NCBI GenBank assembly: GCA_964544305.1
Contig: CAZJAZ010000058.1
Location: 1 to 13,624, forward strand
Direction of reading: 5' to 3'
DNA length: 13,624 nt
Source: JAFDWI01 sp964544305
GTDB taxonomy: Bacteria; Actinomycetota; Acidimicrobiia; Acidimicrobiales; Iamiaceae
The translations under genes were made by a program, and so were the position numbers. Positions 7,762-13,624 of this stretch are shown here, in pieces; positions within the stretch are counted from its first letter, which is position 1, and the number at the start of each line of letters is the position of its first letter. The notes under the pieces were generated by a model. The model was not told the origin of the DNA, ran no database searches, and saw only the letters and a program-made list of their open reading frames with translations.

Positions 7762-8721
7762 ATGACGCGAATCGCTGTGATTGGCACCGGTGCGATCGGT
7801 GGGCTCTATGGGGCGAAGCTTGCCCAGGCAGGTTTCGATGTCAGCTTTTTAGGTCGTTCCGATGTTGCGGTGCTGCAGCGAGATGGCCTGCATGTGCGTT
7901 CGGTTGACGGGAACATCGTGCTCAATGACGTCAATGCTGCGACCGACCCCCATGCGATCGGCCCGGTTGACGTTGTGCTCGTGACCATAAAAACGACCGG
8001 GCAAGCTGCGCTGTCCACACTGCTTCCGCCGTTGGTGCGCGACAGCACGGTCGTCGTGCTCATGCAGAACGGCTTTGGGCTTGAAGGTGCGATTGGGGCC
8101 ATCGTGCCCCAAGCAACCGTGTTGGGTGGAATGTGCTTCGTGTGCGCCACACGCGTCGCTCCCGGACGCATCGACCATGTTGATTACGGACGAGTGACCC
8201 TTGGCCAGCACAGCGCGAATGGAGTTCCTGCCGGTTTGACTCCTGGGGTGCGGCTCGTCGCCGATGCATTTGCTCAAGCGGGTATCGAGGTGGCACCACG
8301 CGATGATCTGCTTGCCGCCCGCTGGCAAAAACTTGTGTGGAACATGCCTTTCAATGGATTGTCGGTCGTGCTTGATGCGGGAACCGACGAGTTGGTGAGC
8401 AATTCCCAAACGCTCTCGCTCGTACGCTTAATGATGGAAGAGGTTGAAGCGATTGCGGCTGCGCACAGCCATCCCATCGGCGAAGGGTTTGTAGAAAAGA
8501 TGATCGCAAATACCATCGACATGACGCCCTATGCGCCGTCGATGAAGCTCGATTTTGATGCGGGCCGACCTTTGGAGTTAGCCGCGATGTATGACGCCCC
8601 GTTGGCGGTTGCGGCGGGCCTTGGTGTTGGTGCGCCTCACCTTGGAACTCTGGCGGACCAGTTGCATTTTCTGAGCCAACGTCAGGCAACCGGATCGGCG
8701 GGGCCTTCTTCTTCCCAATGA
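7762..8721 (+). CDS. panE: 2-dehydropantoate 2-reductase (ketopantoate reductase family)
   Basis: A 319-aa NADPH-dependent reductase of the ApbA/PanE family, which reduces 2-dehydropantoate to pantoate for pantothenate and CoA synthesis. The dinucleotide-binding GTGAIG is at residues 8-13, the conserved QNG at 102-104, the catalytic lysine in RWQKLVWN (Lys190), and the substrate-binding stretch SMKLDFDAGRPLEL near 260-273. I chose ATG 7762, so that the nucleotide-binding strand starts at residue 4 as is usual; it is preceded by a close ggaagg (7753-7758). An in-frame GTG at 7738 would add eight residues. The last 40 bp overlap the convergent larC gene. Bacteria often carry several PanE paralogues with other 2-oxo acid substrates, so the family is firmer than the symbol. 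Confidence 0.85.
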   Translation: MTRIAVIGTGAIGGLYGAKLAQAGFDVSFLGRSDVAVLQRDGLHVRSVDGNIVLNDVNAATDPHAIGPVDVVLVTIKTTGQAALSTLLPPLVRDSTVVVLMQNGFGLEGAIGAIVPQATVLGGMCFVCATRVAPGRIDHVDYGRVTLGQHSANGVPAGLTPGVRLVADAFAQAGIEVAPRDDLLAARWQKLVWNMPFNGLSVVLDAGTDELVSNSQTLSLVRLMMEEVEAIAAAHSHPIGEGFVEKMIANTIDMTPYAPSMKLDFDAGRPLELAAMYDAPLAVAAGLGVGAPHLGTLADQLHFLSQRQATGSAGPSSSQ

Positions 8722-9926
8722 TGGCCGTGCGGGTGGTCATGGCCGTGCTCATGTTCATGCGCGTGGTCGTGTCCCTGTCGCCACGCGGCTTCGAGTTCTT
8801 CGAGCACGTTGACGAGAGGTTCGCGACGCCCGCTTGCGATGCGGGCCGCGTCTTCGTATTCGATCTTGGCGTGGTGGGGCGCAACCTTGACAACCGCAGG
8901 TCCGTCAGCGGTGTAGAGCGTTTCGAGTTGGCGTGGCATCGGCCAGCGCTCCACCTGGTGGCCTCGCACGCCAAGTGAGCCGGTTTCGTCCACGAGGATC
9001 GCTCGGAGGCGGTCGGCGTCAGCCAGATCGGCCAAAACGCTGATCACCTGGCCGGGGCGACCTTTCTTCATGATCACCGGGGTTATCCACACGTCTTTGG
9101 CGCCTGCGTCGAGCAGTTTGCTCATCGTGTGAGACAGGACCTCGCCGGTTACGTCGTCGACATTGGTTGAAAGCACCATGGTCGTTTGGCCCGGGTCAAG
9201 GCGCGTTGCGTCGAGTTCACCGATGACGACCTGGGTGAGGTTGGGGCGGTGATCCAACTCTTTTGTGCCCGCACCAAAGCCGTGCGCGTCAATCGTCATC
9301 GACGGCATCGGCCCCCAGTCGTCGACGAGACCTGCCAAAAGCGCCGCTCCGGTCGGTGTCGTGAGCTCTACGGATTCGTCGATGCCCCGTGTTGGGGCAC
9401 CATGTAACAATGCGACGACCGCGGGGGCGGGGTTTGGAATGATGCCGTGCGCGGCGCGCACCATGCCGGTGCCCGTCGTCACCGGCCCGGACATCACCGT
9501 GTCAATGTCAAGCACTTCGAGTGCAGCGCACGTGCCGACCACGTCAATGATCGCGTCGAGTCCTCCGACCTCGTGGAAATGCACTCGAGCGGGCGTCGAG
9601 CGGTGCAACCGTGCCTCCGCGGCGGCGAGCGCCGCGAACACGAGGCGCGCCCGGTTTCTGACCCGATCGGGAAGGAGTGCACCCGCGACAAGCGCATCGA
9701 TTGATGCTGCAGTGCGAACAACCGGCGATGCTTCGAACCGTACGTGTGCCTTGGTGCCGCCGATGCCTCCACGCAACACGTCTTGCGTTTCGAGTTTCCA
9801 CCCGGGCAAATCGAGGCCCCTTAGAATCTCGGTAATTGCGGCAACATCCGCGCCCGCATCGATGAGCGAACCGAGTGCCATATCGCCCGCTATTCCGGAA
9901 AACGGATGAAACCATGCGACGCGCAT
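8682..9926 (-). CDS. larC: Nickel-pincer cofactor biosynthesis protein LarC (nickel insertion)
   Basis: A 414-aa LarC (DUF111/UPF0272). In the characterised pathway LarC inserts nickel into the pyridinium-bis-thiocarboxylate nucleotide in a CTP-dependent step, producing the cofactor of lactate racemase-type enzymes. Typical sequences are the N-terminal HPFSGIAGDM, HFHEVGGLDAIIDVVG, ELTTPTGAALL and STNVDDVTGE. The C-terminus ends in a run with ten histidines in eighteen residues (386-403), likely a nickel-binding or storage tail. The frame is continuous, unlike Lactobacillus plantarum larC, where a frameshift joins larC1 and larC2. The ATG overlaps the larB stop as TGATG; a GTG directly before it is an alternative. 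The 3' end overlaps panE tail to tail by 40 bp. The other pathway genes, larE and larA, are not in this window. Confidence 0.93.
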   Translation of the reverse strand: MRVAWFHPFSGIAGDMALGSLIDAGADVAAITEILRGLDLPGWKLETQDVLRGGIGGTKAHVRFEASPVVRTAASIDALVAGALLPDRVRNRARLVFAALAAAEARLHRSTPARVHFHEVGGLDAIIDVVGTCAALEVLDIDTVMSGPVTTGTGMVRAAHGIIPNPAPAVVALLHGAPTRGIDESVELTTPTGAALLAGLVDDWGPMPSMTIDAHGFGAGTKELDHRPNLTQVVIGELDATRLDPGQTTMVLSTNVDDVTGEVLSHTMSKLLDAGAKDVWITPVIMKKGRPGQVISVLADLADADRLRAILVDETGSLGVRGHQVERWPMPRQLETLYTADGPAVVKVAPHHAKIEYEDAARIASGRREPLVNVLEELEAAWRQGHDHAHEHEHGHDHPHGHHWEEEGPADPVA

Positions 9927-10705
9927 CACTGCCTATCTTTGTCGCTGGACATGGCAAAAACCATGCGCAAAACCGCGCAGGCCGCGCCGAAACCGTTGTC
10001 AATGCCAACCAAGGTGATGCCGGACGCGCAACTTGCGCTCATTGCGATGAGTGCGGTGACCCCGTCAAGGCCTGAGCCGTATCCCACGCTGGTTGGCACC
10101 GCGATCACGGGTACACCGGTTAGCCCGCCGACCACGCTGGCAAGGGCGCCTTCCATGCCCGCAACAACAACGACCGCGGTTGCACGTTGCAACTTTTCGA
10201 CTTCGCCAAGAATTCGGTGGATGCCTGCAACTCCGGCGTCATTGATGCGTTGCACGTGCATTCCGTGGGCCGCCAAAATCCAGCCACATTCGTCAGCCAC
10301 TGGAAGGTCGGCCGTGCCGGCAGTGATCACTGCGATGGTATGTGCATCATTTGAGGCCTGGCGTTGTCGCCAGATGATCGTCGCGGGTTCACCTTGGACG
10401 GTGCCGCCAGGATGTTTGGCGGCGAGCGCCGCGACCTGTTCGGGGTTTGCGCGAGACACAATGATTGGCCCTGAGTCGGTTTCATCATTGAGGAGTTCAC
10501 TGACAATGGCGCACAGATGGTCGACTGATTTACCTGGCGCATAGACCGCCTCGGGCCGACCCTGACGCAACGCACGGTGATGATCAACGCGGGCGAAACC
10601 CAGATCGGTGAACGGGGCGAGACGGATTTGTGCGACCGCATCGTCGGCGCTTGTTGTGCCCGCAGCTACCGCTTCGAACAATGCGCGAAGGTCTGGGGCG
10701 TTCAC
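9926..10705 (-). CDS. larB: Nickel-pincer cofactor biosynthesis protein LarB (NaAD carboxylase/hydrolase)
   Basis: A 259-aa LarB. In the known pathway it carboxylates the pyridine ring of nicotinic acid adenine dinucleotide and releases AMP, the first step to the nickel-pincer cofactor. The C-terminal half is AIR-carboxylase-like, with VITAGTADLPVADE, VVVAGMEGALASVVGG and VPTSVGYG. The conserved cysteine in the MSASCASGITL stretch (Cys226) corresponds to the cysteine reported to bind the pyridinium ring. The GTG start has a good ribosome binding site, AAGGA (minus strand, 10717-10713), 7 nt upstream. It is coupled to larC by a stop/start overlap and diverges from pheA with only 19 bp between the two starts. 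Confidence 0.93.
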   Translation of the reverse strand: MNAPDLRALFEAVAAGTTSADDAVAQIRLAPFTDLGFARVDHHRALRQGRPEAVYAPGKSVDHLCAIVSELLNDETDSGPIIVSRANPEQVAALAAKHPGGTVQGEPATIIWRQRQASNDAHTIAVITAGTADLPVADECGWILAAHGMHVQRINDAGVAGIHRILGEVEKLQRATAVVVVAGMEGALASVVGGLTGVPVIAVPTSVGYGSGLDGVTALIAMSASCASGITLVGIDNGFGAACAVLRMVFAMSSDKDRQ

Positions 10706-10724
10706 GTCACTATCCTTGCCGGTC
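10706..10724. promoter_or_regulatory. 19-bp divergent start region shared by larB and pheA
   Basis: These 19 bases hold the larB ribosome binding site on the minus strand (AAGGA, 10717-10713). On the plus strand, tatcct (10711-10716) lies 8 nt before the pheA GTG and could serve as a -10 box for a leaderless transcript. No convincing -35 box is visible, so the promoter reading is an inference. Any larB promoter would have to lie inside the 5' end of pheA. Confidence 0.3.
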
Positions 10725-11681
10725 GTGACCCAATCGTCAGATTCGAACGAGAGCGGTAAGACCCGGGTTGGTTTCCTTGGCCCGGAAGCAACCTTTTGTG
10801 AACAAGCGGTGCTGTCTGATCCTACGTTGGCAGACGGTGAGCTAGTCGCGTACCCGTCGATGTCCGAGGTACTTCATGCCACGGCCGCGGGTGATGTTGA
10901 TTTGGGTGTGGTTGCCATGGAGAATGCGCTTGAGGGCGTGGTGAATGCCACGGTCGACACGATGGTTTTTGATGTTGATCTGCACATCCAGCGTGAGATC
11001 GTGTTACCGGTCAGTCTTGATCTCCTTGGCGTTCCCGGTGCGTCGATTGGTGATGTGCGCACGGTGGTGTCAATGCCTATGGCGTTGGGTCAATGCCGGG
11101 TTTTCCTGCACGACGCATTGGCCCAGGCTGCAGAAAAGTCGGTTGATTCCACCGCGAGTGCGGCACAACTTGTTGCCGAGGGCAACGATCCGACGGTGGC
11201 TGCTTTGGCGAATTCGCTTGCCGGGCAACGTTATGGGCTCGCGACCTTGGCCTCTGGGGTAGAAGATCATCCGGATAACGCGACGCGTTTCGTAGCGGTT
11301 GCCCCGGCATTGATTCCGGCCCCAACCGGGCACGACAAGACCACCATTGTGGTTTTTCAACAGGCCGACCGGCCCGGTTCGTTGCTGGCGATCTTGGCTG
11401 AGTTTGCGGCACGCGCGATCAACTTGACCCGACTTGAGTCGCGTCCGGCCCGCTCGGGTTTGGGCGATTACTACTTCCTGATGGACATGGAGGGTCATGT
11501 TGCCGATGAGGTGATTGCTGACGCGTTGCGGTCGTTGCGGGCCGAACAGGCCAAGTGTTTGTTCCTTGGTTCGTATCCGGCGGCCGGTGCGAACGGTGCC
11601 GATGTACGCGCCGAGGCAAGCGCCGCGCAGCGTGACGCAAACGAGTGGATCACGCAGCTACGTGCTCGCATAGCCGATTGA
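10725..11681 (+). CDS. pheA: Prephenate dehydratase
   Basis: A 318-aa monofunctional prephenate dehydratase, which converts prephenate to phenylpyruvate in phenylalanine synthesis. The catalytic domain covers about 14-195: VGFLGPEATF near the start, VAMENALEGVV (63-73), and the signature TRF at 187-189 with its catalytic threonine. An ACT regulatory domain follows (~205-280) with RPGSL and LESRP (237-241), typical of phenylalanine feedback inhibition. An extra ~34-residue tail (285-318) follows the ACT domain. The chosen GTG has no Shine-Dalgarno sequence and may be leaderless; an in-frame TTG at 10716 is possible, and the open frame back to 10608 overlaps larB and is unlikely to be used. The coding sequence of the tail is duplicated downstream at 12834-12950. 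Confidence 0.92.
   Translation: MTQSSDSNESGKTRVGFLGPEATFCEQAVLSDPTLADGELVAYPSMSEVLHATAAGDVDLGVVAMENALEGVVNATVDTMVFDVDLHIQREIVLPVSLDLLGVPGASIGDVRTVVSMPMALGQCRVFLHDALAQAAEKSVDSTASAAQLVAEGNDPTVAALANSLAGQRYGLATLASGVEDHPDNATRFVAVAPALIPAPTGHDKTTIVVFQQADRPGSLLAILAEFAARAINLTRLESRPARSGLGDYYFLMDMEGHVADEVIADALRSLRAEQAKCLFLGSYPAAGANGADVRAEASAAQRDANEWITQLRARIAD
11565..11681 (+). repeat. pheA 3' end, copy A of a diverged direct repeat
   Basis: The last ~115 bp of pheA recur in the same orientation at 12834-12950. Over the final 101 bp I count 87 identical positions with no gaps; similarity fades at the upstream edge. This copy is in frame with intact pheA. Confidence 0.85.
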
Positions 11682-11792
11682 AAATCCTTTTTCTTCGAAA
11701 ACGCCCATGAGTTTGGATGCTGTGGGTTTGGTTGATGGTGTTGTGAGTGATCACGATGCGTCGGTGGCCGCGCTGACCACGAGCAGCCTATA

Positions 11793-11824
11793 GTACGTAC
11801 CGGTTGCTCATAATCGTACGTACG
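11793..11824. promoter_or_regulatory. Paired gtacgtac palindromes, likely autoregulatory operator of the PIN-type module
   Basis: The self-complementary octamer gtacgtac occurs at 11793-11800 and 11816-11823, the second extended to the 10-bp palindrome cgtacgtacg (11815-11824). The centres are 23 bp apart, roughly two helical turns, so both face the same side of the DNA. The second site lies between a -35-like and a -10-like box just before the antitoxin gene. Antitoxins of type II modules usually bind such sites to repress their own operon; binding here is inferred. Confidence 0.6.
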
Positions 11825-11832
11825 ACTATGCT
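11804..11832 (+). promoter_or_regulatory. Putative promoter of the antitoxin/PIN toxin operon
   Basis: ttgctc (11804-11809) and tatgct (11827-11832) are separated by 17 bp. The start point expected about 7 nt further coincides with the ATG at 11839, so the message may be leaderless. The 10-bp palindrome fills the spacer. The -35 box matches consensus poorly. Confidence 0.4.
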
Positions 11833-11838
11833 GTGAGT

Positions 11839-12090
11839 ATGCGTGAGCCGGTGACACCCTCCCAGATGCGTCAGGACATCTATCGGCTGATCGACCGCGT
11901 CCTCGAAACTGGCGAACCTCTCCTCATCAAACGGCGTGACCGGACGCTCCGCCTTGTCGCGGATGACATGCCCCGGGACCGCCTGGCCTCAATCCGTACC
12001 AACCCGGACGTCATCGGAGGAGATCCCGAGGAACTGGTAAGCGTCGACTGGTCCGACACCTGGCAGGCGGATTCGGCGGTCGATGGGTGA
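11839..12090 (+). CDS. Type II antitoxin, Phd/YefM-like
   Basis: An 83-aa protein with the pattern of Phd/YefM-family antitoxins. The N-terminal half (residues 1-40) holds VTPSQMRQDIYRLIDRVLET and then GEPLLIKRRDRTLRLV, matching the helix-then-strand DNA-binding fold of this family. The acidic, proline-containing C-terminal half would wrap the toxin. The next gene encodes a PIN-domain toxin and overlaps it by GTGA, the normal antitoxin-first order. The ATG at 11839 is chosen; a GTG at 11833 would add two residues. Codon use is richer in C-ending codons than in the neighbouring chromosomal genes, which suggests acquisition by transfer. Confidence 0.8.
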   Translation: MREPVTPSQMRQDIYRLIDRVLETGEPLLIKRRDRTLRLVADDMPRDRLASIRTNPDVIGGDPEELVSVDWSDTWQADSAVDG

Positions 12091-12476
12091 GTCCGATGCT
12101 TCACCTGGACACCCACGTCGTGGTGTGGCTCTACGCAGGTGAACACCAGCGGTTTCCTGGCGAAGTTCGCAAGCGGCTGGCCGAAGGCGAGCTCGTCTAT
12201 TCACCCATGGTGCGCCTCGAGCTGACCTTCTTGTACGAAGTCGGCAAACTCAATGAACCGGCCGACCCGATCATCCGTGAGCTTGCGACCTCGACCGGCC
12301 TGCGCCAGGACGCGACCGCGCTCGCCGATGTCGTCGGGGCGGCCCAGGCACTCGGGTTTACCCGTGACCCCTTCGACCGGCTCATACTCGGCCAGGCCAT
12401 CGCAGCGCGCAGCCGCCTCGTCACCAAGGACCTGCACCTGCGCGACGCTTCTCCCAATCGCACGTTCTGGCAATGA
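12087..12476 (+). CDS. PIN-domain toxin (VapC-like ribonuclease)
   Basis: A 129-aa PIN-domain protein. The acidic residues expected at the Mg-dependent nuclease site are all present: Asp8 in HLDTHVVVW, Glu45 in MVRLELTFL, Asp94 in TRDPFDRLI (Asp97 follows) and Asp115 in LVTKDLHLRD. VapC-type toxins cut tRNA or rRNA and stop translation when the antitoxin is lost. The GTG start overlaps the antitoxin stop (GTGA); an in-frame ATG at 12096 would remove three residues. Pairing with a Phd/YefM-type rather than an AbrB-type antitoxin is common for this subgroup. The gene appears intact. The RNA target is not predictable. Confidence 0.88.
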   Translation: MSPMLHLDTHVVVWLYAGEHQRFPGEVRKRLAEGELVYSPMVRLELTFLYEVGKLNEPADPIIRELATSTGLRQDATALADVVGAAQALGFTRDPFDRLILGQAIAARSRLVTKDLHLRDASPNRTFWQ

Positions 12477-12572
12477 CAAATCTTCGAGTTCCAGCCTGCG
12501 GTGAAAACTTCGGTTCCGGCGTGGGGTGAATCGCGTGGGGTTTGGTTTGAACTTGTCCTGAGGAGGACTGTG

Positions 12573-12731
12573 ATGACCAAGATGCAGTTGAGTTACCCAC
12601 TGACCGCATCAAAGCAGCCACCAACCAAAATGACCAGGCCGTTTACACAAGTGCTGCAACAGTCCCGGACAGGGACTGACGCTCCTATTGGTTGTCAAGC
12701 GACATCTTGTTGGTTGAACCAGTCCCGGTAG
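12573..12731 (+). CDS. Small open frame of unknown function (doubtful)
   Basis: A 52-codon frame starting with ATG after a near-ideal aggagg (12561-12566) at 6-nt spacing. The product is basic and rich in Ser, Thr, Gln and Pro, with two cysteines near the end (GCQATSCW). I recognise no family. The frame ends inside the second of the two hairpin repeats, which suggests a truncated 5' end of a lost gene rather than a complete small protein. It is listed only because the ribosome binding site is better than that of most real genes in the window. Confidence 0.2.
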   Translation: MTKMQLSYPLTASKQPPTKMTRPFTQVLQQSRTGTDAPIGCQATSCWLNQSR

Positions 12732-12737
12732 CGGACT
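12660..12737. repeat. Two imperfect hairpin repeats sharing cagtcccgg, 60 bp apart
   Basis: The first unit has arms cagtccc (12660-12666) and gggactg (12672-12678), a perfect 7-bp stem with a 5-nt loop. The second has agtcc (12721-12725) and ggact (12733-12737). Both begin with cagtcccgg, at 12660 and 12720. They could be the ends of a small lost mobile element or a factor-independent hairpin; no T-run follows. Confidence 0.4.
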
Positions 12738-12833
12738 TCGAGTCCCACTTGAGCTTGCACACTCAGCGATTCCAAGGCTCCGCGCGGTTGTGCGTGGGGC
12801 GGACACGACCAGGTTCTGGAACTGAACGGCGAT

Positions 12834-12950
12834 CTTGGTTCGGACCTGGCGGCCGGTGCGAACGGTGCCGATGTACGTGCCGAGGCAAGCGCGGCACAGC
12901 GTGATGCCGCATCGTGGATCGCGCAGTTGCGTGCTCGCATAACCGATTGA
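12834..12950 (+). pseudogene. Truncated second copy of the pheA 3' end
   Basis: This stretch encodes, in frame to a TGA, a copy of the last ~38 residues of PheA, starting LGSDLAAGANGADV and ending LRARITD. The final 101 bp match the intact gene at 87 positions without gaps. Many of the changes are silent (for example cgc to cgt, gac to gat, cta to ttg), and only four of the last 34 residues differ. That pattern fits a tail that diverged while part of a functional pheA in a related genome. The sequence just upstream (before ~12834) has no similarity to pheA and no start codon context, so it is a fragment without function. Confidence 0.85.
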
Positions 12951-13088
12951 CGGTTACGAGTTTGACTGTTCAAGCAACTCCATTCACTTACTCCGCTCCG
13001 CTAGAACGAGAGTTTGTGCGATGAAATGGACGGTAAACCATCCGTGACAATGCGGTCGGGGATCGCTCGATGTGCCCATATACGTCGA

Positions 13089-13103
13089 TACCAATATTTG
13101 GTA
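13089..13103. promoter_or_regulatory. Palindrome upstream of the parD-like gene, likely operator
   Basis: The arms taccaa (13089-13094) and ttggta (13098-13103) are perfect reverse complements around tat, ending 10 bp before the ATG at 13114. ParD antitoxins are ribbon-helix-helix proteins that repress their own operon at such short palindromes. Binding is inferred from position. Confidence 0.55.
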
Positions 13104-13113
13104 AAGTTACTTG

Positions 13114-13347
13114 ATGGCACAGAACACCTCAATAAGTCTTGATCAACATTTCTTGGACTTCCTCAAACAGCAGGTGCAATCTGGGCGCTACGGATCAGCA
13201 AGTGAAGTCGTTCGGGCAGGCCTTCGAACACTTGAAGACCGAGAAACGAAGCTTGGGGTCTTGCGCCAGGCGCTCATTGACGGAGAGTCAAGCGGTGAAC
13301 CTGAGCCGTTTGATTTCGACGCTTTCATTGCATCCAAGAAGGCGTGA
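13114..13347 (+). CDS. ParD-like antitoxin (ribbon-helix-helix)
   Basis: A 77-aa antitoxin of the ParD type. The N-terminal ISLDQHFLDFLKQQVQSG (6-23) gives the DNA-binding strand and first helix, and GRYGSASEVVRAGLRTLEDRE is the hallmark ParD stretch. The acidic C-terminal tail (EPEPFDFDAFIASK) would clamp the toxin. ATG 13114 is chosen; a TTG directly before it is in frame. No clear Shine-Dalgarno sequence is seen. Its stop overlaps the start of the ParE-like gene (GTGA). Paired with that gene it forms a second toxin-antitoxin module, unrelated to the PIN module 640 bp upstream. Confidence 0.9.
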   Translation: MAQNTSISLDQHFLDFLKQQVQSGRYGSASEVVRAGLRTLEDRETKLGVLRQALIDGESSGEPEPFDFDAFIASKKA

Positions 13348-13624
13348 GTAGCTGCCGCATCACGCCAGCAGCTCAGCTTGATCTTTCAACAATCTGGGAA
13401 TTCACCGAAGAACATTGGGGAGCCCGTCAGGCGGAGATCTACATATTGGAGATACGGGCCGCCATTGAGCGAGTCGCCGACGAACCCGAACGAGGATTTC
13501 GCTGCGACGAGATTCGCTCGGGCTACCGGCGCTACATCGTCGGCAGCCACATGGTCTTCTATGTTGAACGTCGAGAAGGTGTGGATGTGATCCGCATTTT
13601 GCACCAGCGGATGGATGTAGGCCG
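13344..13624 (+). CDS. ParE-like toxin, cut by the window end
   Basis: A reading frame opens with GTG in the parD stop overlap (GTGA) and stays open for 93 codons to the end of the window. The product has the RelE/ParE fold pattern: an N-terminal strand (SCRITPAAQLDLSTIWEFT), two helices (including RQAEIYILEIRAAIERVADEP), and the typical C-terminal strands GYRRYIVGSHMVFYVERREG and VDVIRILHQRMD. ParE toxins described so far poison DNA gyrase. ParE proteins are usually about 95-105 residues, so only a few residues are missing. The gene looks intact as far as it can be read. Confidence 0.88.
   Translation, partial: MSSCRITPAAQLDLSTIWEFTEEHWGARQAEIYILEIRAAIERVADEPERGFRCDEIRSGYRRYIVGSHMVFYVERREGVDVIRILHQRMDVG

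Larger units (their letters stand above)
12477..13113. other. Gene-poor debris between the two toxin-antitoxin modules
   Basis: This 637-bp stretch holds no recognisable intact gene. In order it contains a possible 52-aa open frame with a strong ribosome binding site (12573-12731), two imperfect hairpin repeats 60 bp apart (12660 and 12720), a diverged copy of the pheA 3' end (12834-12950), and about 130 bp of AT-richer sequence leading to the parD operator. The mixture looks like a scar of past insertion or recombination. No inverted-repeat insertion sequence ends and no transposase motifs could be made out. Confidence 0.5.

Noticed and set aside
9906..10544. Plus-strand open frame of 212 codons opposite larB
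   Set aside because: LarB is unmistakable on the minus strand; this frame has no family features.
10608..10724. Upstream extension of the pheA frame to an ATG at 10608
   Set aside because: It would overlap larB by about 100 bp head to head and add a low-complexity segment; the enzyme domain begins normally after the GTG at 10725.
11682..11700. A/T-rich stretch with short complementary arms after pheA, considered as a terminator
   Set aside because: The stem is only about five A/T-rich pairs and no T-run follows in the right place.
11707..11793. 28-codon frame after pheA
   Set aside because: Very short, no ribosome binding site, no recognisable product; it ends at the first operator palindrome and may be a remnant.
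12695..12973. Minus-strand frame over the pheA fragment, with a protein-like end near 12695-12780
   Set aside because: Its main part is the antisense of the duplicated pheA tail, mirrored by the shadow frame opposite the real pheA end; no transposase or other motif could be assigned.
13027..13050. Possible hairpin ggacgg/ccatcc before parD
   Set aside because: The stem contains an A-C mismatch and is too weak to claim as a terminator or regulatory structure.

Overview
The window reads as a chromosomal segment of a moderately GC-rich actinobacterium-like bacterium. An acidimicrobial lineage is my guess; no marker here proves it. Supporting signs are frequent GTG starts, stop/start overlaps of the GTGA type, several starts without a Shine-Dalgarno sequence, and stand-alone actinobacterial-style genes. 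No rRNA, tRNA, CRISPR array, integrase or intact transposase is visible.

Left part (1-4230, plus strand): the 3' end of a long-chain acyl-CoA synthetase gene runs through a GTGA overlap into a solitary beta-type DNA amino-methyltransferase. Next comes a very large membrane protein (989 aa). It joins a catalytically dead metallophosphoesterase-like half, interrupted by a membrane hairpin, to an MprF-like membrane region and a C-terminal phosphatidylglycerol-lysyltransferase-type (DUF2156) domain.

Middle part (4216-8721): on the minus strand, a glyoxalase II-like metallo-beta-lactamase-fold hydrolase is followed by a coupled ABC-2 exporter pair (ATPase, then permease). The permease gene overlaps the end of the mprF-like gene tail to tail. 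Divergent from the hydrolase are a PlsC-type acyltransferase and a 2-dehydropantoate 2-reductase (PanE family). The neighbourhood has an envelope-lipid flavour: acyl-CoA ligase, aminoacyl-lipid synthase, exporter and acyltransferase.

Right-centre part (8682-11681): larB and larC, which make the nickel-pincer nucleotide cofactor of lactate racemase-type enzymes, form a minus-strand pair. They diverge from pheA (prephenate dehydratase) across only 19 bp. LarC ends in a histidine-rich tail whose coding sequence overlaps the panE 3' end.

Right end (11682-13624): this is an accessory patch. It holds a Phd/YefM-like antitoxin with a PIN-domain toxin, about 640 bp of debris, and a ParD/ParE-type module whose toxin gene runs off the window. 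The debris includes a second, diverged copy of the last ~115 bp of pheA. The PIN module therefore lies between two pheA 3' ends, which looks like the footprint of an integration or recombination event at pheA. Both toxin-antitoxin modules carry palindromic operator-like sites immediately upstream.

The strongest points for follow-up are the pseudo-enzyme fusion in the MprF-like protein and the duplicated pheA tail framing a toxin-antitoxin module.
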